The notes under the pieces are model-generated. The model had not been told where the DNA came from. It saw only the letters and a program-made list of their open reading frames with translations, and did no database searches. Shown piece by piece: positions 31,027-39,165 of a DNA stretch of 45,442 nucleotides. A program made the position numbers and the translations under genes. Source of the stretch: an uncultured Eubacteriales bacterium (GTDB lineage Bacteria > Bacillota > Clostridia > Christensenellales > Aristaeellaceae); assembly GCA_902765305.1 (NCBI GenBank), contig CACWZI010000045.1, positions 1 to 45,442 on the forward strand, given 5' to 3'. Each line of letters opens with the position of its first letter. Within the stretch, counting starts at the first letter, position 1.

Positions 31027-31720
31027 ACACCTTCAGCAGCACCCACACCGCAGGGCGCACGCCGCCGCCCTCGTAGTCGATGTGTATGCCGTTTTCGTAG
31101 ATGGTTCCGTCGTCGTAGACGGCCACGGTGCTGAACAGGTTGCTGCCGGGGCAGCGCAGCCACCACCATTCGCTGCCGGCCCGGTCAGCCGGATCGGGCA
31201 TGTAGCGCTCGATCTCCTCCACGCCGGGGACATGCACCCGGTCCATGGTGTCCGGGCCGCCCTGGGTGTAGAACTTGCGGTTGCGCAAATTCTGGAGCTT
31301 GTTGGGCACGATCTTCATCCGCTCCGCGGGGGTGAAGGCTGCCTCCAGGAAATCCTTGTTCAGCCACTTGCGCAGCGAGCAATCCGACCAGGTGGCGTCC
31401 TCCAGCGTGGTGCGATGGTAGCAGCGGCGGGTAACGATTTCCTCGGCCAGCAACAGGCGCATCTTGCCCCGCTGGTCCACGATCCGCCAGCGGATGGGCT
31501 TGCCCTCGAAGCTGCCGAAGGTCACCGTGCAGCCCGGCATATGGGCCAGCAGCGTCTCGCACTTTTCGATATAGGACGCGGACTGCTTGTAATCGGAAAT
31601 CTGCCGGAAAAGCCCCTCGGCCTGGCGCAGGTCCTCCGCCCCGGCATAGTGCAGGAATTTATCCTTGGCCTGCTGATAAACGCCCTCCCTCTCGGCATTT
31701 GGGTTCATTTCATTTGACAT
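31025..31720 (-). CDS. DUF6273 domain protein of unknown function
   Basis: A 231-residue protein without signal peptide or membrane helix. Residues about 10-60 are helical and Sel1/TPR-like (DLRQAEGLFRQISDYKQSASYIEKC). The rest matches the DUF6273 pattern: VTFGSFEGKPIRWRIVD, LLLAEEIVTRRCYH, CSLRKWLNKDFLEAAFTPAE, then a WWWLRCPGSN loop and GGGVRPAVWVLL. The family is frequent in gut Clostridia and has no established function that I know. ATG at 31720 has GGGAGGGG upstream. It has a consensus promoter with an unusual palindromic spacer, so it is probably specifically regulated. Confidence 0.82.
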   Translation of the reverse strand: MSNEMNPNAEREGVYQQAKDKFLHYAGAEDLRQAEGLFRQISDYKQSASYIEKCETLLAHMPGCTVTFGSFEGKPIRWRIVDQRGKMRLLLAEEIVTRRCYHRTTLEDATWSDCSLRKWLNKDFLEAAFTPAERMKIVPNKLQNLRNRKFYTQGGPDTMDRVHVPGVEEIERYMPDPADRAGSEWWWLRCPGSNLFSTVAVYDDGTIYENGIHIDYEGGGVRPAVWVLLKV

Positions 31721-31751
31721 CCATATACCCCTCCCGGTATTTTATGGACAT

Positions 31752-31780
31752 AGTATAACACCCCCGGGGGGTATTGTCAA
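31752..31780 (-). promoter_or_regulatory. Consensus promoter with CsoR/RcnR-like palindrome in the spacer
   Basis: On the minus strand TTGACA (31780-31775) and TATACT (31757-31752) are 17 bp apart. The spacer is ATACCCCCCGGGGGTGT, a near-perfect G/C-tract palindrome of the kind bound by CsoR/RcnR-family repressors (Cu, Ni or persulfide sensors). The operator role is inferred. Confidence 0.65.
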
Positions 31781-31821
31781 GTCACAGCCAGGTTAAAACC
31801 CATGCAACGCGCCCCGTCGAC

Positions 31822-33081
31822 CTATTGCGGCAAATCGTCGCCGTTCGTTTCCGGCGCTTCCACAAATCCGAAGGCGGCGTCCACCCTGGGCAGGTATTCA
31901 TCCAGCAGGCTGTACATGCGTTCATAGCTGCGGATGTAGTCATCGTTCGGATACCACAGCGCCTTGTCCATCTCGTAGTATTCTTCCGGAATCTCCGCGC
32001 GGAAGCGTTCAAATTCGGCCCGTATGTTGGCCCTGGACAGGGGATACTGGCGCAACTCGGCATACCTGGCCCGCACCTCCTCGGGAAAGCAATCCCGAAT
32101 GCGCCCGAAAAGGCCCCTGCACTGAATCACCGTGTCTAAATTGATCTCCCCATAGGCATCCCAAAGGCCAGTGCCCTTCCAGTCGATGCCCCAGAGGGAA
32201 TCCAGGTCATACAGCGTCGGCGCCCACCGTTGGCCGTCGCGGGTCACCAGCAGTATGTTTTTCCCCCGGTTGTCCGGTGCGTAGCTCACGCACATAAAGC
32301 AATAGTAATTGAAGCAGGCGTCGAGGTCCAGGTACTGGTCGGCATTGGCGCGGAATTCCTCGTCCGTAGCATCCCTGACAAATTGATAAAGGCGCTTGAA
32401 CTTCGCCTTGTTCTCCGCGTTCGCCTCCCCCACCTCGAACACCCAGCCCTTTTGAAAGTTTTGCCAGTCCGACTCGAAAAAGACGACGTTGTCCTCCCAG
32501 CTCTCACCAAACATCGCGATGTGGTTCTCGTTGTTCTTGTCCAGCCCCAGCATCCACTCGTCCTTTGGGATGTTCCAGGTGTACAGCCCCGCGGGCTCGC
32601 CGTTCAGCACCACCCAGACGGGAAAGCCGTCCACCACACCCGCGTTAGGCGCATGCTCAAACAACCCGTAGCAGCGCTGCATGCTGGCAGCCAGCCGTGC
32701 CGAGACGATGTTGCAGGCGTGGGTGGGATCGATATAATTGGCCTTCAGGCAGTACTTTTTGTGCGCCCCCCAGCCCGCGCGCAGCTCCAGCTTCCTTGCC
32801 AGCTTGACGGTGAAGTTTTTCTTGTCGAACTTCGCGCTGGAGACGCCCTGAATATGGATGGTGATCGGCTCGATGAAGCGCAGGCCTGAGGCAGCGTCCT
32901 CGTAGCTGAGCACCGCCGGCCGCACGTCGGCCTTGCCCTGCCAGTCCGTCAGCGAATCGGCGGAGATGGACACCACCGGAAGGGTCTGCGACCGCGCCTG
33001 TCCCGCGCCGGGCAGTGCCAGGGACAGCAGCCCCAGTGCAAGCAGCACGACCAGCGTGCGCTTTCCCGCAAGCTTTGTCAT
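31822..33081 (-). CDS. Exported CotH-family (kinase-like) protein
   Basis: A secreted protein of 419 residues in the CotH kinase family. Signal peptide (1-29, ending GAGQARS); then VSSAKFDKKNFTVKLARK (family Lys region), CLKANYIDPTHACNIVSARLA, FPVWVVLNGEPAGLYTWNIPKDEWMLG and WAPTLYDLDSLWGIDW, the last holding the conserved Asp pair. CotH of Bacillus phosphorylates spore-coat proteins; many clostridial homologues are extracellular and uncharacterised. ATG at 33081 has GGAGG 7 nt upstream. It starts 25 bp after the BMP-like gene and so appears to be the last gene of the receptor operon. Whether it acts in spores or in the cell envelope cannot be said. Confidence 0.88.
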   Translation of the reverse strand: MTKLAGKRTLVVLLALGLLSLALPGAGQARSQTLPVVSISADSLTDWQGKADVRPAVLSYEDAASGLRFIEPITIHIQGVSSAKFDKKNFTVKLARKLELRAGWGAHKKYCLKANYIDPTHACNIVSARLAASMQRCYGLFEHAPNAGVVDGFPVWVVLNGEPAGLYTWNIPKDEWMLGLDKNNENHIAMFGESWEDNVVFFESDWQNFQKGWVFEVGEANAENKAKFKRLYQFVRDATDEEFRANADQYLDLDACFNYYCFMCVSYAPDNRGKNILLVTRDGQRWAPTLYDLDSLWGIDWKGTGLWDAYGEINLDTVIQCRGLFGRIRDCFPEEVRARYAELRQYPLSRANIRAEFERFRAEIPEEYYEMDKALWYPNDDYIRSYERMYSLLDEYLPRVDAAFGFVEAPETNGDDLPQ

Positions 33082-33106
33082 GTCATACCTCCGTTTTGCC
33101 CTGCAT

Positions 33107-34321
33107 TCAATCCTCCACGGTAATGACATCCTGTAACAGATAGTGGAACGTGGGCCACGAGCTGTTGGCGTTCTCCCTGTACCCCTGGCTCAGGTCGACG
33201 GTGTCGTTGGAATTGTCGGGATCAACGCCGATATAATTGCCCTTGAACACCTCCAGTGTGCCCTTGCACAGGGCATCGACGGCCTTGTTCAACTTTTCGT
33301 CAGTGCCGTAGGGCGCCAGCTGGCGGTTCAGCTCGGTCAGCTCCACCCAGCCCTGGTCGAAGCCGGCGCACATATCGTTGCCGAAGACGGCTCCGGATAT
33401 GCTCTTCTCGATCTCGCGGCCCTCCAGCAGCGCCTCCACCGCGCCGACCACATAGGGGACCCAATTGACCCGGGTGCTGACCAGCGAGGTGGACGGGGCG
33501 ATGTCCACCATGCTCTGGTTGTAGCCCACGTGGATCACGGGCCGGCTGGCCACGGCCTCCTCGCAGGCCATGGCAGGGCCGATGGTATCGGTATGCTGGC
33601 CGATCACCACGCAGCCCTCTTCGATCAGGGCCTTCGCGCAGGCCTTTTCCCGGCTGTAGCTGCTCCAGGCGTGGGTATAGCGCACGCGCATGGTCGCCTC
33701 CGGCGCCACGGAGCGCACGCCCAGCAAAAACGCCGTGTACCCGGAGACCACCTCCACCGAGGGATAGGCGCCGACATAGCCCACCAGCGCGCCGTCGGCG
33801 CCGATGATGCGGTTGTCGATCATGTCCCGCAGCTTGAGCCCCGCGGCGATGCCGCTGACGTAGCGGGCCTGGTAGATGGCGCCGTTGAAGGTGTGGTAGT
33901 TTTCCGGATAGTCGCCGTGGTTCGCGGCATTGTAGGAGGTCTGGCAGAACTGCACGTTTGGATACTGCCGCGCGGCCTCGACGATCTGGGCGCTGTAGTT
34001 ATTGGTGAATATGATCGAACAGCCGTCCTTCACCAGGGCGTGCAGCGGCTCCTCGCACTCGTCATCGGGCACGTTGGTGTGGGTATAGATTCGCACCCGG
34101 TCCGGCAGCTGGGCCTCCAGCGCCTCCTGGGCCAGCATGAAATTGTAGGTGTAGGGCGTGCTCTCGTCGTTTTCATAGATGAAGCCCACCTTCAGGGCGT
34201 CCACCCGGGCGCTCCCGTCCCACACGGAATAGACCATGCTGAAGGCCGCGACCACCAGCAGCGCCGTCACGATCGTGGTTATGTATACGCGCTTCATACC
34301 CGTCGTCACCCATCCCTTCAT
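33107..34321 (-). CDS. Membrane-anchored BMP/PnrA-like ligand-binding protein
   Basis: A BMP-family (basic membrane protein, PnrA-like purine-nucleoside binding) protein, 404 residues. A single N-terminal helix (about 9-32, VYITTIVTALLVVAAFSMVYS) without lipobox Cys would anchor it outside the membrane. The binding fold includes ALKVGFIYENDESTPYTYNFM, IIFTNNYSAQIVEAARQYPNVQF, ARYVSGIAAGLKL, GALVGYVGAYPSVEVVSGYTAFLLG and VIGQHTDTIGPAMACEE, all standard BMP landmarks. ATG overlaps the stop of the HD-GYP receptor gene (ATGA), so the two are translationally coupled. No ABC transporter is nearby, which suggests it presents or senses a ligand for the receptor; this is inference. Confidence 0.85.
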   Translation of the reverse strand: MKGWVTTGMKRVYITTIVTALLVVAAFSMVYSVWDGSARVDALKVGFIYENDESTPYTYNFMLAQEALEAQLPDRVRIYTHTNVPDDECEEPLHALVKDGCSIIFTNNYSAQIVEAARQYPNVQFCQTSYNAANHGDYPENYHTFNGAIYQARYVSGIAAGLKLRDMIDNRIIGADGALVGYVGAYPSVEVVSGYTAFLLGVRSVAPEATMRVRYTHAWSSYSREKACAKALIEEGCVVIGQHTDTIGPAMACEEAVASRPVIHVGYNQSMVDIAPSTSLVSTRVNWVPYVVGAVEALLEGREIEKSISGAVFGNDMCAGFDQGWVELTELNRQLAPYGTDEKLNKAVDALCKGTLEVFKGNYIGVDPDNSNDTVDLSQGYRENANSSWPTFHYLLQDVITVED

Positions 34322-37300
34322 TCATCCTTCTTGGCCGGATACAGTGCGTTCAGGTCGATCTTGCCCTCGTCGATCAGCCGCAGCATGATGTCCACAATCT
34401 GCGGGTCGAACTGGGTGCCTCTGCCGTTCTTCATCTCATTCAGCACATAGCCGAAATCCATCTGCTTGCGATAGATGCGGTTGGCAGTCATGGCGTCGAA
34501 GGCATCCGCCACGCCGATGATGCGGCCGTACAGCGGTATCTCCTCGCCCTTCAGGCCGTCGGGATAGCCCCTGCCGTCAAAGCGCTCGTGATGGTAGCGC
34601 GCGCCCTCCACCACATGCTCGATCAGCGTGAAGTCCTTGAGGATCTCCGCGCCGCGGGTGACGTGGGATTTCATCACCGCGTACTCTTCGTCGGTCAGGC
34701 GGGCGGGCTTGTTGAGTATGGCGTCCGGAATGCCGATCTTGCCGATGTCGTGCATCAGCGCGGCGCGGCGCAGGTTCTCGCACTCCGCTTCGCTGAAGCC
34801 CAGCTCCCGGGCGATCAGCACCGAATACTGGGATACCCGCTGGGAATGCTGGCTGGTGCGCTCGTCCTTGGCGTCCACCGCCTTGGCGATGGCGATGATG
34901 GTCTCGTTGCCCATCTGGATCTGCTGCTTCATCAGCGCCATCTCGTGGGCCTGGCGCTCCAGCACCCGCTGCATGCGCCTGCGCTGGCTGTACCAGGTGA
35001 TCCAGATGACCGCCAACATCGGCACCAGCACGATATAGGCCATGAACCAGGGATGGTCGTAAAGCTCCTTGGCCTTGACCAGCGTGTAATCCCGCTCGCC
35101 CAGTATGTTGCCCTTGTTGTTGTCGAAGACCGCCAGGTGGAAGGTGTAGCTGCCAGTGGGCAGGTTGGTATAGGTGATGGTGCCCAGGCTGCTCTGGGGC
35201 ATGATGGTCCAGTCCGCTTCGAAGCCCTCCAGCCAATAGCCCACGTAGGGATCCTGTATGGTGTAGTTGATGATCTCCGGCATCAGCTCCACCTTGCCCA
35301 CGCCGCGGCCGATCTCGATGGTGCTGCGGCGACCCACGCTCTTAACCGTATTGTCCAGCTTCACGCTCTTGACCGACATGCGGTAGGCGTTGATGCCCGA
35401 AGTATAGCGCTCGGTGTCGATGATGAACACGCCCCTGTCGCAGGGCAGGAACAGATCGCCGTGCGCGTCGCAGTAATTCCAGGAATTGGCGGTCAGGGCG
35501 CTGGTCAGGCCCCGCCGGGCGTCCAGCAGGTCATAGGCGATGGTCTCGCTGCCGGAGAGCAGCTCGTCCCGGTCCACCACGTAAATGCCCGCGCTGCTCA
35601 TCACGAACAGCGTCTTTTCATCCCTGGCCCATATGTCGTAGTTGTTGTAATAGGGAAAGCTGTCCAGGCTGCGGATGGCCCCGGCCTCATCCATGTAGCA
35701 CAGGCCGTTGCTGGTGACGATGAACACGCCCTTCCCCTTGGAGTCGGAGACGGTGCGCAGGATCACGCCGGAGCTGAGCCCGTCGTCCCGGGTCAGCATG
35801 TGGTCCACCCTGCCGTCCCTGAGGACCGCGATGCCGTCGCCGTCGGTGCCGGCCAGTATGGTGCCGTCGGGCAGCTCGGTCGCCGTGAGGATCATCGAAT
35901 TGATCAGGCCGTCGGCATAGCCGATGGTTTCGACGATCTCATGATCCCGGATGAAGCTGATGCCGGTGTCGCCGCCGGCCATGATGGTGCCGTCGGAAAG
36001 CTCCGTCACCACCCGGGCCCGGTTGCCGAAGCTGCCGCTGTCGCTGTTGTAAAGGTGCTCCGTGCCGTCGGGCTCCACCTCCATAAGGCCGCTTCCGTAG
36101 GTGCAGACCCACAGGTGATCCGACGTATCCACCAGCAGGCAGCGTATGCGAACGCCGTCCAGCTTCTCGGTCAGCGCGTTGGTGATCCGCTTCTTGCAGG
36201 CCGCGTCCACCACGTCCAGGCCCTTGTCGGTGCCGAAGTAGTAATCGCCCTGCCACTTCTCCACCGCGTTGACCACGCGATTGGGCATGCCGACCGTGCC
36301 GTACACGTCCTTGAAGGCGGAGGGCGCCATGCGCAGCAGCCCCAGCCGGGACGAGGTGAACCACAGGTTGCCCTGGTAGTCGATCAGCATGTTGTCGATG
36401 GAGTTGTTGAAGTCGTTGGTGTTGACGTACTCGAATTCGTTTTCCCGGCTGATGTAGCCGACGCCGTTGTCGGCGGAGATGAACAGCTCGCCGCCGCCCA
36501 CGTAGTAGAGGTCGTTGATGCTCTTCAGGCCCTCGCAGGTGCGCACGGTCTTTTCGTCAAACCAGCCTTCGTCCACCTCGAACACGTAGATGTGGTTGGT
36601 GGAGGTGCCCGCCAGCAGCACGCCGTCCGGGTCGAAGCAGACGCTGTTGAACAGCTCCTCGCCCTCCGGCAGCTGCAGCGAGCTCTGGATCACGCCCTCG
36701 CGCATCAAAAACAGCCGGCCGTCGGAGGTGACCGCCGCCACGTGGCCTTCGTCGTCGGCGGCGATCTTGTCGGCGTAGTTCACCTCCCGGAGGGTGTTGA
36801 CCCGCCTGAGGCCATTTTTCAGGGTCAGGATCTGCATGCTGCCCGTGGTGCCCACATAGTAATAGCCGTCGGCGCTCTGTATGATGGCGCGCACCGAGTT
36901 GGAGGGCAGTCCCCTGGACTGGTCCACCACGTTGGAGATGCGCTCGTTGATGCAGATGGACAGGCCGTTGTCGTTGGTGCCGATCCACAGGCGGCCTTCC
37001 GCGTCCACGTAGAGGCAGTTCACGTTGCGCACGGATTCATAGCCGTCCATCCAGGTGAACTCCCGCCCGTTGTAGCGGTACAGGCCGGCATAGGTGCCGA
37101 TCCAGAGGATGCCGTCGTTGGTCTGGGCGATGTCGTTGGCCTCGCCACAGGGCAGGCCGTTGTTGCTGTTGTAGACGGTCTGCACGTAGTCGTTGTAATC
37201 GATGGCCTCGGCGTCCTCCTCGGCCCGGGCGACGGGCATGGCCATAGCGCCGCCCAGCGCCAACGCCAGCGCCAGCGCCGCCAGCCTTTGCGCGGTCTTG

Positions 37301-37857
37301 TGCCGCGCGCCGCCCCGGCGCGCCAGCCGGACCAGGCGCACCGCGACGAACAGCAGCACCAGCGTCAGCAGCTTGTCCAGGAATTCCACGTAGAACTGGC
37401 CCAATATCCGGCACAGCAGAAGCGGCACGTTCCGTTCCCGAAAGAAGCCGATCACGCCGTTGCCCCAGAGATTGCCGGTGCCGCCGTCGTAGAAGATCAT
37501 GTTCAGCGGCACGGAGATGACCACGGCCACCACGGCCACGGTCGCCGCCACCGTCATCGTGTCAACAAAGGTGTCCAGCTTTTTCCTTCTCGCCCAGAAG
37601 CCGACGATCAGGCCCATGGCCACGCTGGTCAGCGCGTATATATAGGAAATGCCGTTCATCATGCCGTATATGAGATTGCTGGCCAGGCCCACGATCGCGC
37701 CGCACACCGGCCCGCCGGCATAGGCGCACAGCACCGTGCCGCAGGCGTCCAGCCACAGGGGCAGGCTGAAGTGGGACGCCAATACCCTTCCCCCATAGTT
37801 GATCAGCATGCAAAACACGACAAACAGGCTGATTTGCCAGGTCTTCCACCGCTTCAT
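34318..37857 (-). CDS. Giant receptor: ECF-S-like membrane domain, propeller, Y_Y_Y, HD-GYP
   Basis: A 1179-residue membrane signalling protein. In order: five or six helices (about 6-175) resembling ECF transporter S components (LPLWLDACGTVLCAYAGGPVCGAIVGLASNLIYG); an extracytoplasmic beta-propeller (about 210-830) of two-component-regulator repeats such as DGILWIGTYAGLYRYNG and EGRLWIGTNDNGLS; a Y_Y_Y domain (about 850-945); a membrane helix (about 955-975); a short coiled coil; and a cytoplasmic HD-GYP domain (about 985-1165) with MHDIGKIGIP and HHERFDGRGYP intact, so c-di-GMP phosphodiesterase activity is expected. ATG at 37857 has GGGGAGG 10 nt upstream. It lies between an SBP_bac_3 gene and the BMP-like gene. 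The combination of an S-component-like domain with propeller and HD-GYP is unusual. Confidence 0.9.
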   Translation of the reverse strand: MKRWKTWQISLFVVFCMLINYGGRVLASHFSLPLWLDACGTVLCAYAGGPVCGAIVGLASNLIYGMMNGISYIYALTSVAMGLIVGFWARRKKLDTFVDTMTVAATVAVVAVVISVPLNMIFYDGGTGNLWGNGVIGFFRERNVPLLLCRILGQFYVEFLDKLLTLVLLFVAVRLVRLARRGGARHKTAQRLAALALALALGGAMAMPVARAEEDAEAIDYNDYVQTVYNSNNGLPCGEANDIAQTNDGILWIGTYAGLYRYNGREFTWMDGYESVRNVNCLYVDAEGRLWIGTNDNGLSICINERISNVVDQSRGLPSNSVRAIIQSADGYYYVGTTGSMQILTLKNGLRRVNTLREVNYADKIAADDEGHVAAVTSDGRLFLMREGVIQSSLQLPEGEELFNSVCFDPDGVLLAGTSTNHIYVFEVDEGWFDEKTVRTCEGLKSINDLYYVGGGELFISADNGVGYISRENEFEYVNTNDFNNSIDNMLIDYQGNLWFTSSRLGLLRMAPSAFKDVYGTVGMPNRVVNAVEKWQGDYYFGTDKGLDVVDAACKKRITNALTEKLDGVRIRCLLVDTSDHLWVCTYGSGLMEVEPDGTEHLYNSDSGSFGNRARVVTELSDGTIMAGGDTGISFIRDHEIVETIGYADGLINSMILTATELPDGTILAGTDGDGIAVLRDGRVDHMLTRDDGLSSGVILRTVSDSKGKGVFIVTSNGLCYMDEAGAIRSLDSFPYYNNYDIWARDEKTLFVMSSAGIYVVDRDELLSGSETIAYDLLDARRGLTSALTANSWNYCDAHGDLFLPCDRGVFIIDTERYTSGINAYRMSVKSVKLDNTVKSVGRRSTIEIGRGVGKVELMPEIINYTIQDPYVGYWLEGFEADWTIMPQSSLGTITYTNLPTGSYTFHLAVFDNNKGNILGERDYTLVKAKELYDHPWFMAYIVLVPMLAVIWITWYSQRRRMQRVLERQAHEMALMKQQIQMGNETIIAIAKAVDAKDERTSQHSQRVSQYSVLIARELGFSEAECENLRRAALMHDIGKIGIPDAILNKPARLTDEEYAVMKSHVTRGAEILKDFTLIEHVVEGARYHHERFDGRGYPDGLKGEEIPLYGRIIGVADAFDAMTANRIYRKQMDFGYVLNEMKNGRGTQFDPQIVDIMLRLIDEGKIDLNALYPAKKDE

Positions 37858-38030
37858 TTGCCGCATTCCTCCCCTCAGGCCGATGTCATCCTCCACAGTG
37901 GCGTCAGGTTGCCGCGAAGTGAAGCGAGTCCTTTAGGGCCGCTACATCTCTCGCATTCCTTTCATGGTGTACCCACTTCGTGGGATCTCCATTTATAAAG
38001 CATACCCTAAGGCTGCTACGGTGATTTACC

Positions 38031-38972
38031 TCACAGTCCCAGCGCGTCCGCGCGTTGGATGGCTTCCTCATACCACTGCATGTACTGGCCGGACGCCAGC
38101 ACCTCGTCGATCACGCCGTTGACGAAGGCGATCAGCTGGCCCTCACCCTTCCGCGCGGCGATGCGGTCCCCCTCGAACTGCTCCTCCAGGGTGAAGTGGA
38201 CCCCGGGCACCATCATCAATCCGCAGCGGGGATTGCCCTCGATATAGGCGTGGCCGGTCTGCGCGTCCACCATGACCGCGTCGACTGCGCCGTCCATCAG
38301 CGCGTTGTACAGCGCCTGAACCGAATTCATGCGCCTGAACTCACGGTAATGGAACACGTTTTCGTACATCTGCGCCTCCTGCAGCGAACCGCTCTGCGCC
38401 GCGATGTTGCGACCCACCAGGCTGGAAACGCCGGTGATGCGTCCGCTGTCCGAAGCGCGGATCATCAGTCCGCTGCCGGCCCGGATGGTCGCGTAGTAAT
38501 AGCCCTTGGAAAAGGTGATCTGCGCCGCCCGCCCTGGCGTGTACGAAAGGGCCGATATGGCCAGGTCGCAGGTCCCGTCGGTCACGGCGTTCAATACCTC
38601 GGAAAAGTCCATCGGCACGATTTGCAGTTCAACGCCCATCCGCTGTGCGATCAGGCGGGCCAGCGCCATGTCCGCCCCTACGTAGCCTTCCTGGCCTTCG
38701 AGATCCGGGTCGATGAATTCCTGGGGCGGGAAGTAGGGCTCCGTGGCCACCCGCAGCACCCCGGCCTCACGGATGTCGGCCAGCACGCCGGTGGCATCCC
38801 CGGGGATGCCACCGGAGGTATCCAGCGACACATCCACGAAATTCCAGGCGTTTTCCATGTACTGCGCGTTTGCGTCGTCCACCTCCAGGCTCTCGGCCAA
38901 CGTCGGCGCCACCGCAAGCAGCGCCGCTAGTACAAGGACGGCCAGTCGCCCGATCCAACGATCAACAGACAT
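38031..38972 (-). CDS. Orphan SBP_bac_3-type extracytoplasmic solute-binding protein
   Basis: A secreted binding protein of 313 residues: signal peptide (1-26, ending PTLAES), a charged linker, then the SBP_bac_3 fold from about residue 68 (IREAGVLRVATEPYFPPQEFI, GADMALARLIAQRMGVELQIVPMDFSEVLNAV, CDLAISALSYTPGRAAQITFSKGYY). No lipobox. The permease/ATPase genes that normally accompany it are absent; the next gene, 173 bp on, is the HD-GYP receptor. I infer it is a soluble sensor input rather than a transport component, as in binding-protein-dependent signal receptors. It is first in the operon with its own promoter. The 173 bp gap holds only a small CCCACTTCGTGGG hairpin. Confidence 0.88.
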   Translation of the reverse strand: MSVDRWIGRLAVLVLAALLAVAPTLAESLEVDDANAQYMENAWNFVDVSLDTSGGIPGDATGVLADIREAGVLRVATEPYFPPQEFIDPDLEGQEGYVGADMALARLIAQRMGVELQIVPMDFSEVLNAVTDGTCDLAISALSYTPGRAAQITFSKGYYYATIRAGSGLMIRASDSGRITGVSSLVGRNIAAQSGSLQEAQMYENVFHYREFRRMNSVQALYNALMDGAVDAVMVDAQTGHAYIEGNPRCGLMMVPGVHFTLEEQFEGDRIAARKGEGQLIAFVNGVIDEVLASGQYMQWYEEAIQRADALGL

Positions 38973-39029
38973 AGGATCACCTCTCCGTCGTCAAAGGCTG
39001 TTTGGAAGAGCCAATAATAACCTGATGAT

Positions 39030-39058
39030 ATTATAGCGCATGACTTCGTTTTGGTCAA
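39030..39058 (-). promoter_or_regulatory. Promoter of the receptor operon
   Basis: TTGACC (39058-39053) and TATAAT (39035-39030) on the minus strand with a 17 bp spacer, about 58 bp before the binding-protein start. Confidence 0.8.
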
Positions 39059-39070
39059 TATTAGAGGGAC

Positions 39071-39105
39071 AATTCTGATTTGTCGCAGCGCGACAAATCA
39101 GAATT
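39071..39105. repeat. Dispersed palindrome, copy C
   Basis: AATTCTGATTTGTCGC and its complement (39071-39086 / 39090-39105, 3 nt loop), a perfect 16 bp stem sharing the CTGATTTGTCGC core. No TTTTAGG tail is attached. It follows the pepF terminator hairpin. Confidence 0.8.
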
Positions 39106-39117
39106 TATCCCTCCCCA

Positions 39118-39156
39118 TCAAACGCGCCGCCCGGTCAGGCCGGGCGGCGCGTTTGA
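39118..39156 (-). terminator. Terminator hairpin of pepF
   Basis: A perfect 17 bp GC-rich stem (TCAAACGCGCCGCCCGG and complement) with a 5 nt loop, 10 bp past the pepF stop. The T run is short; copy C of the palindrome follows and may add to termination. Confidence 0.75.
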
Positions 39157-39165
39157 TCTGTTCAG

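Noticed and set aside
37858-38030. Small ORF (ATGAAAGGAATG...) between the binding protein and the receptor.
   Set aside because: It stops after seven codons and has no convincing ribosome site; only a small hairpin is supported.
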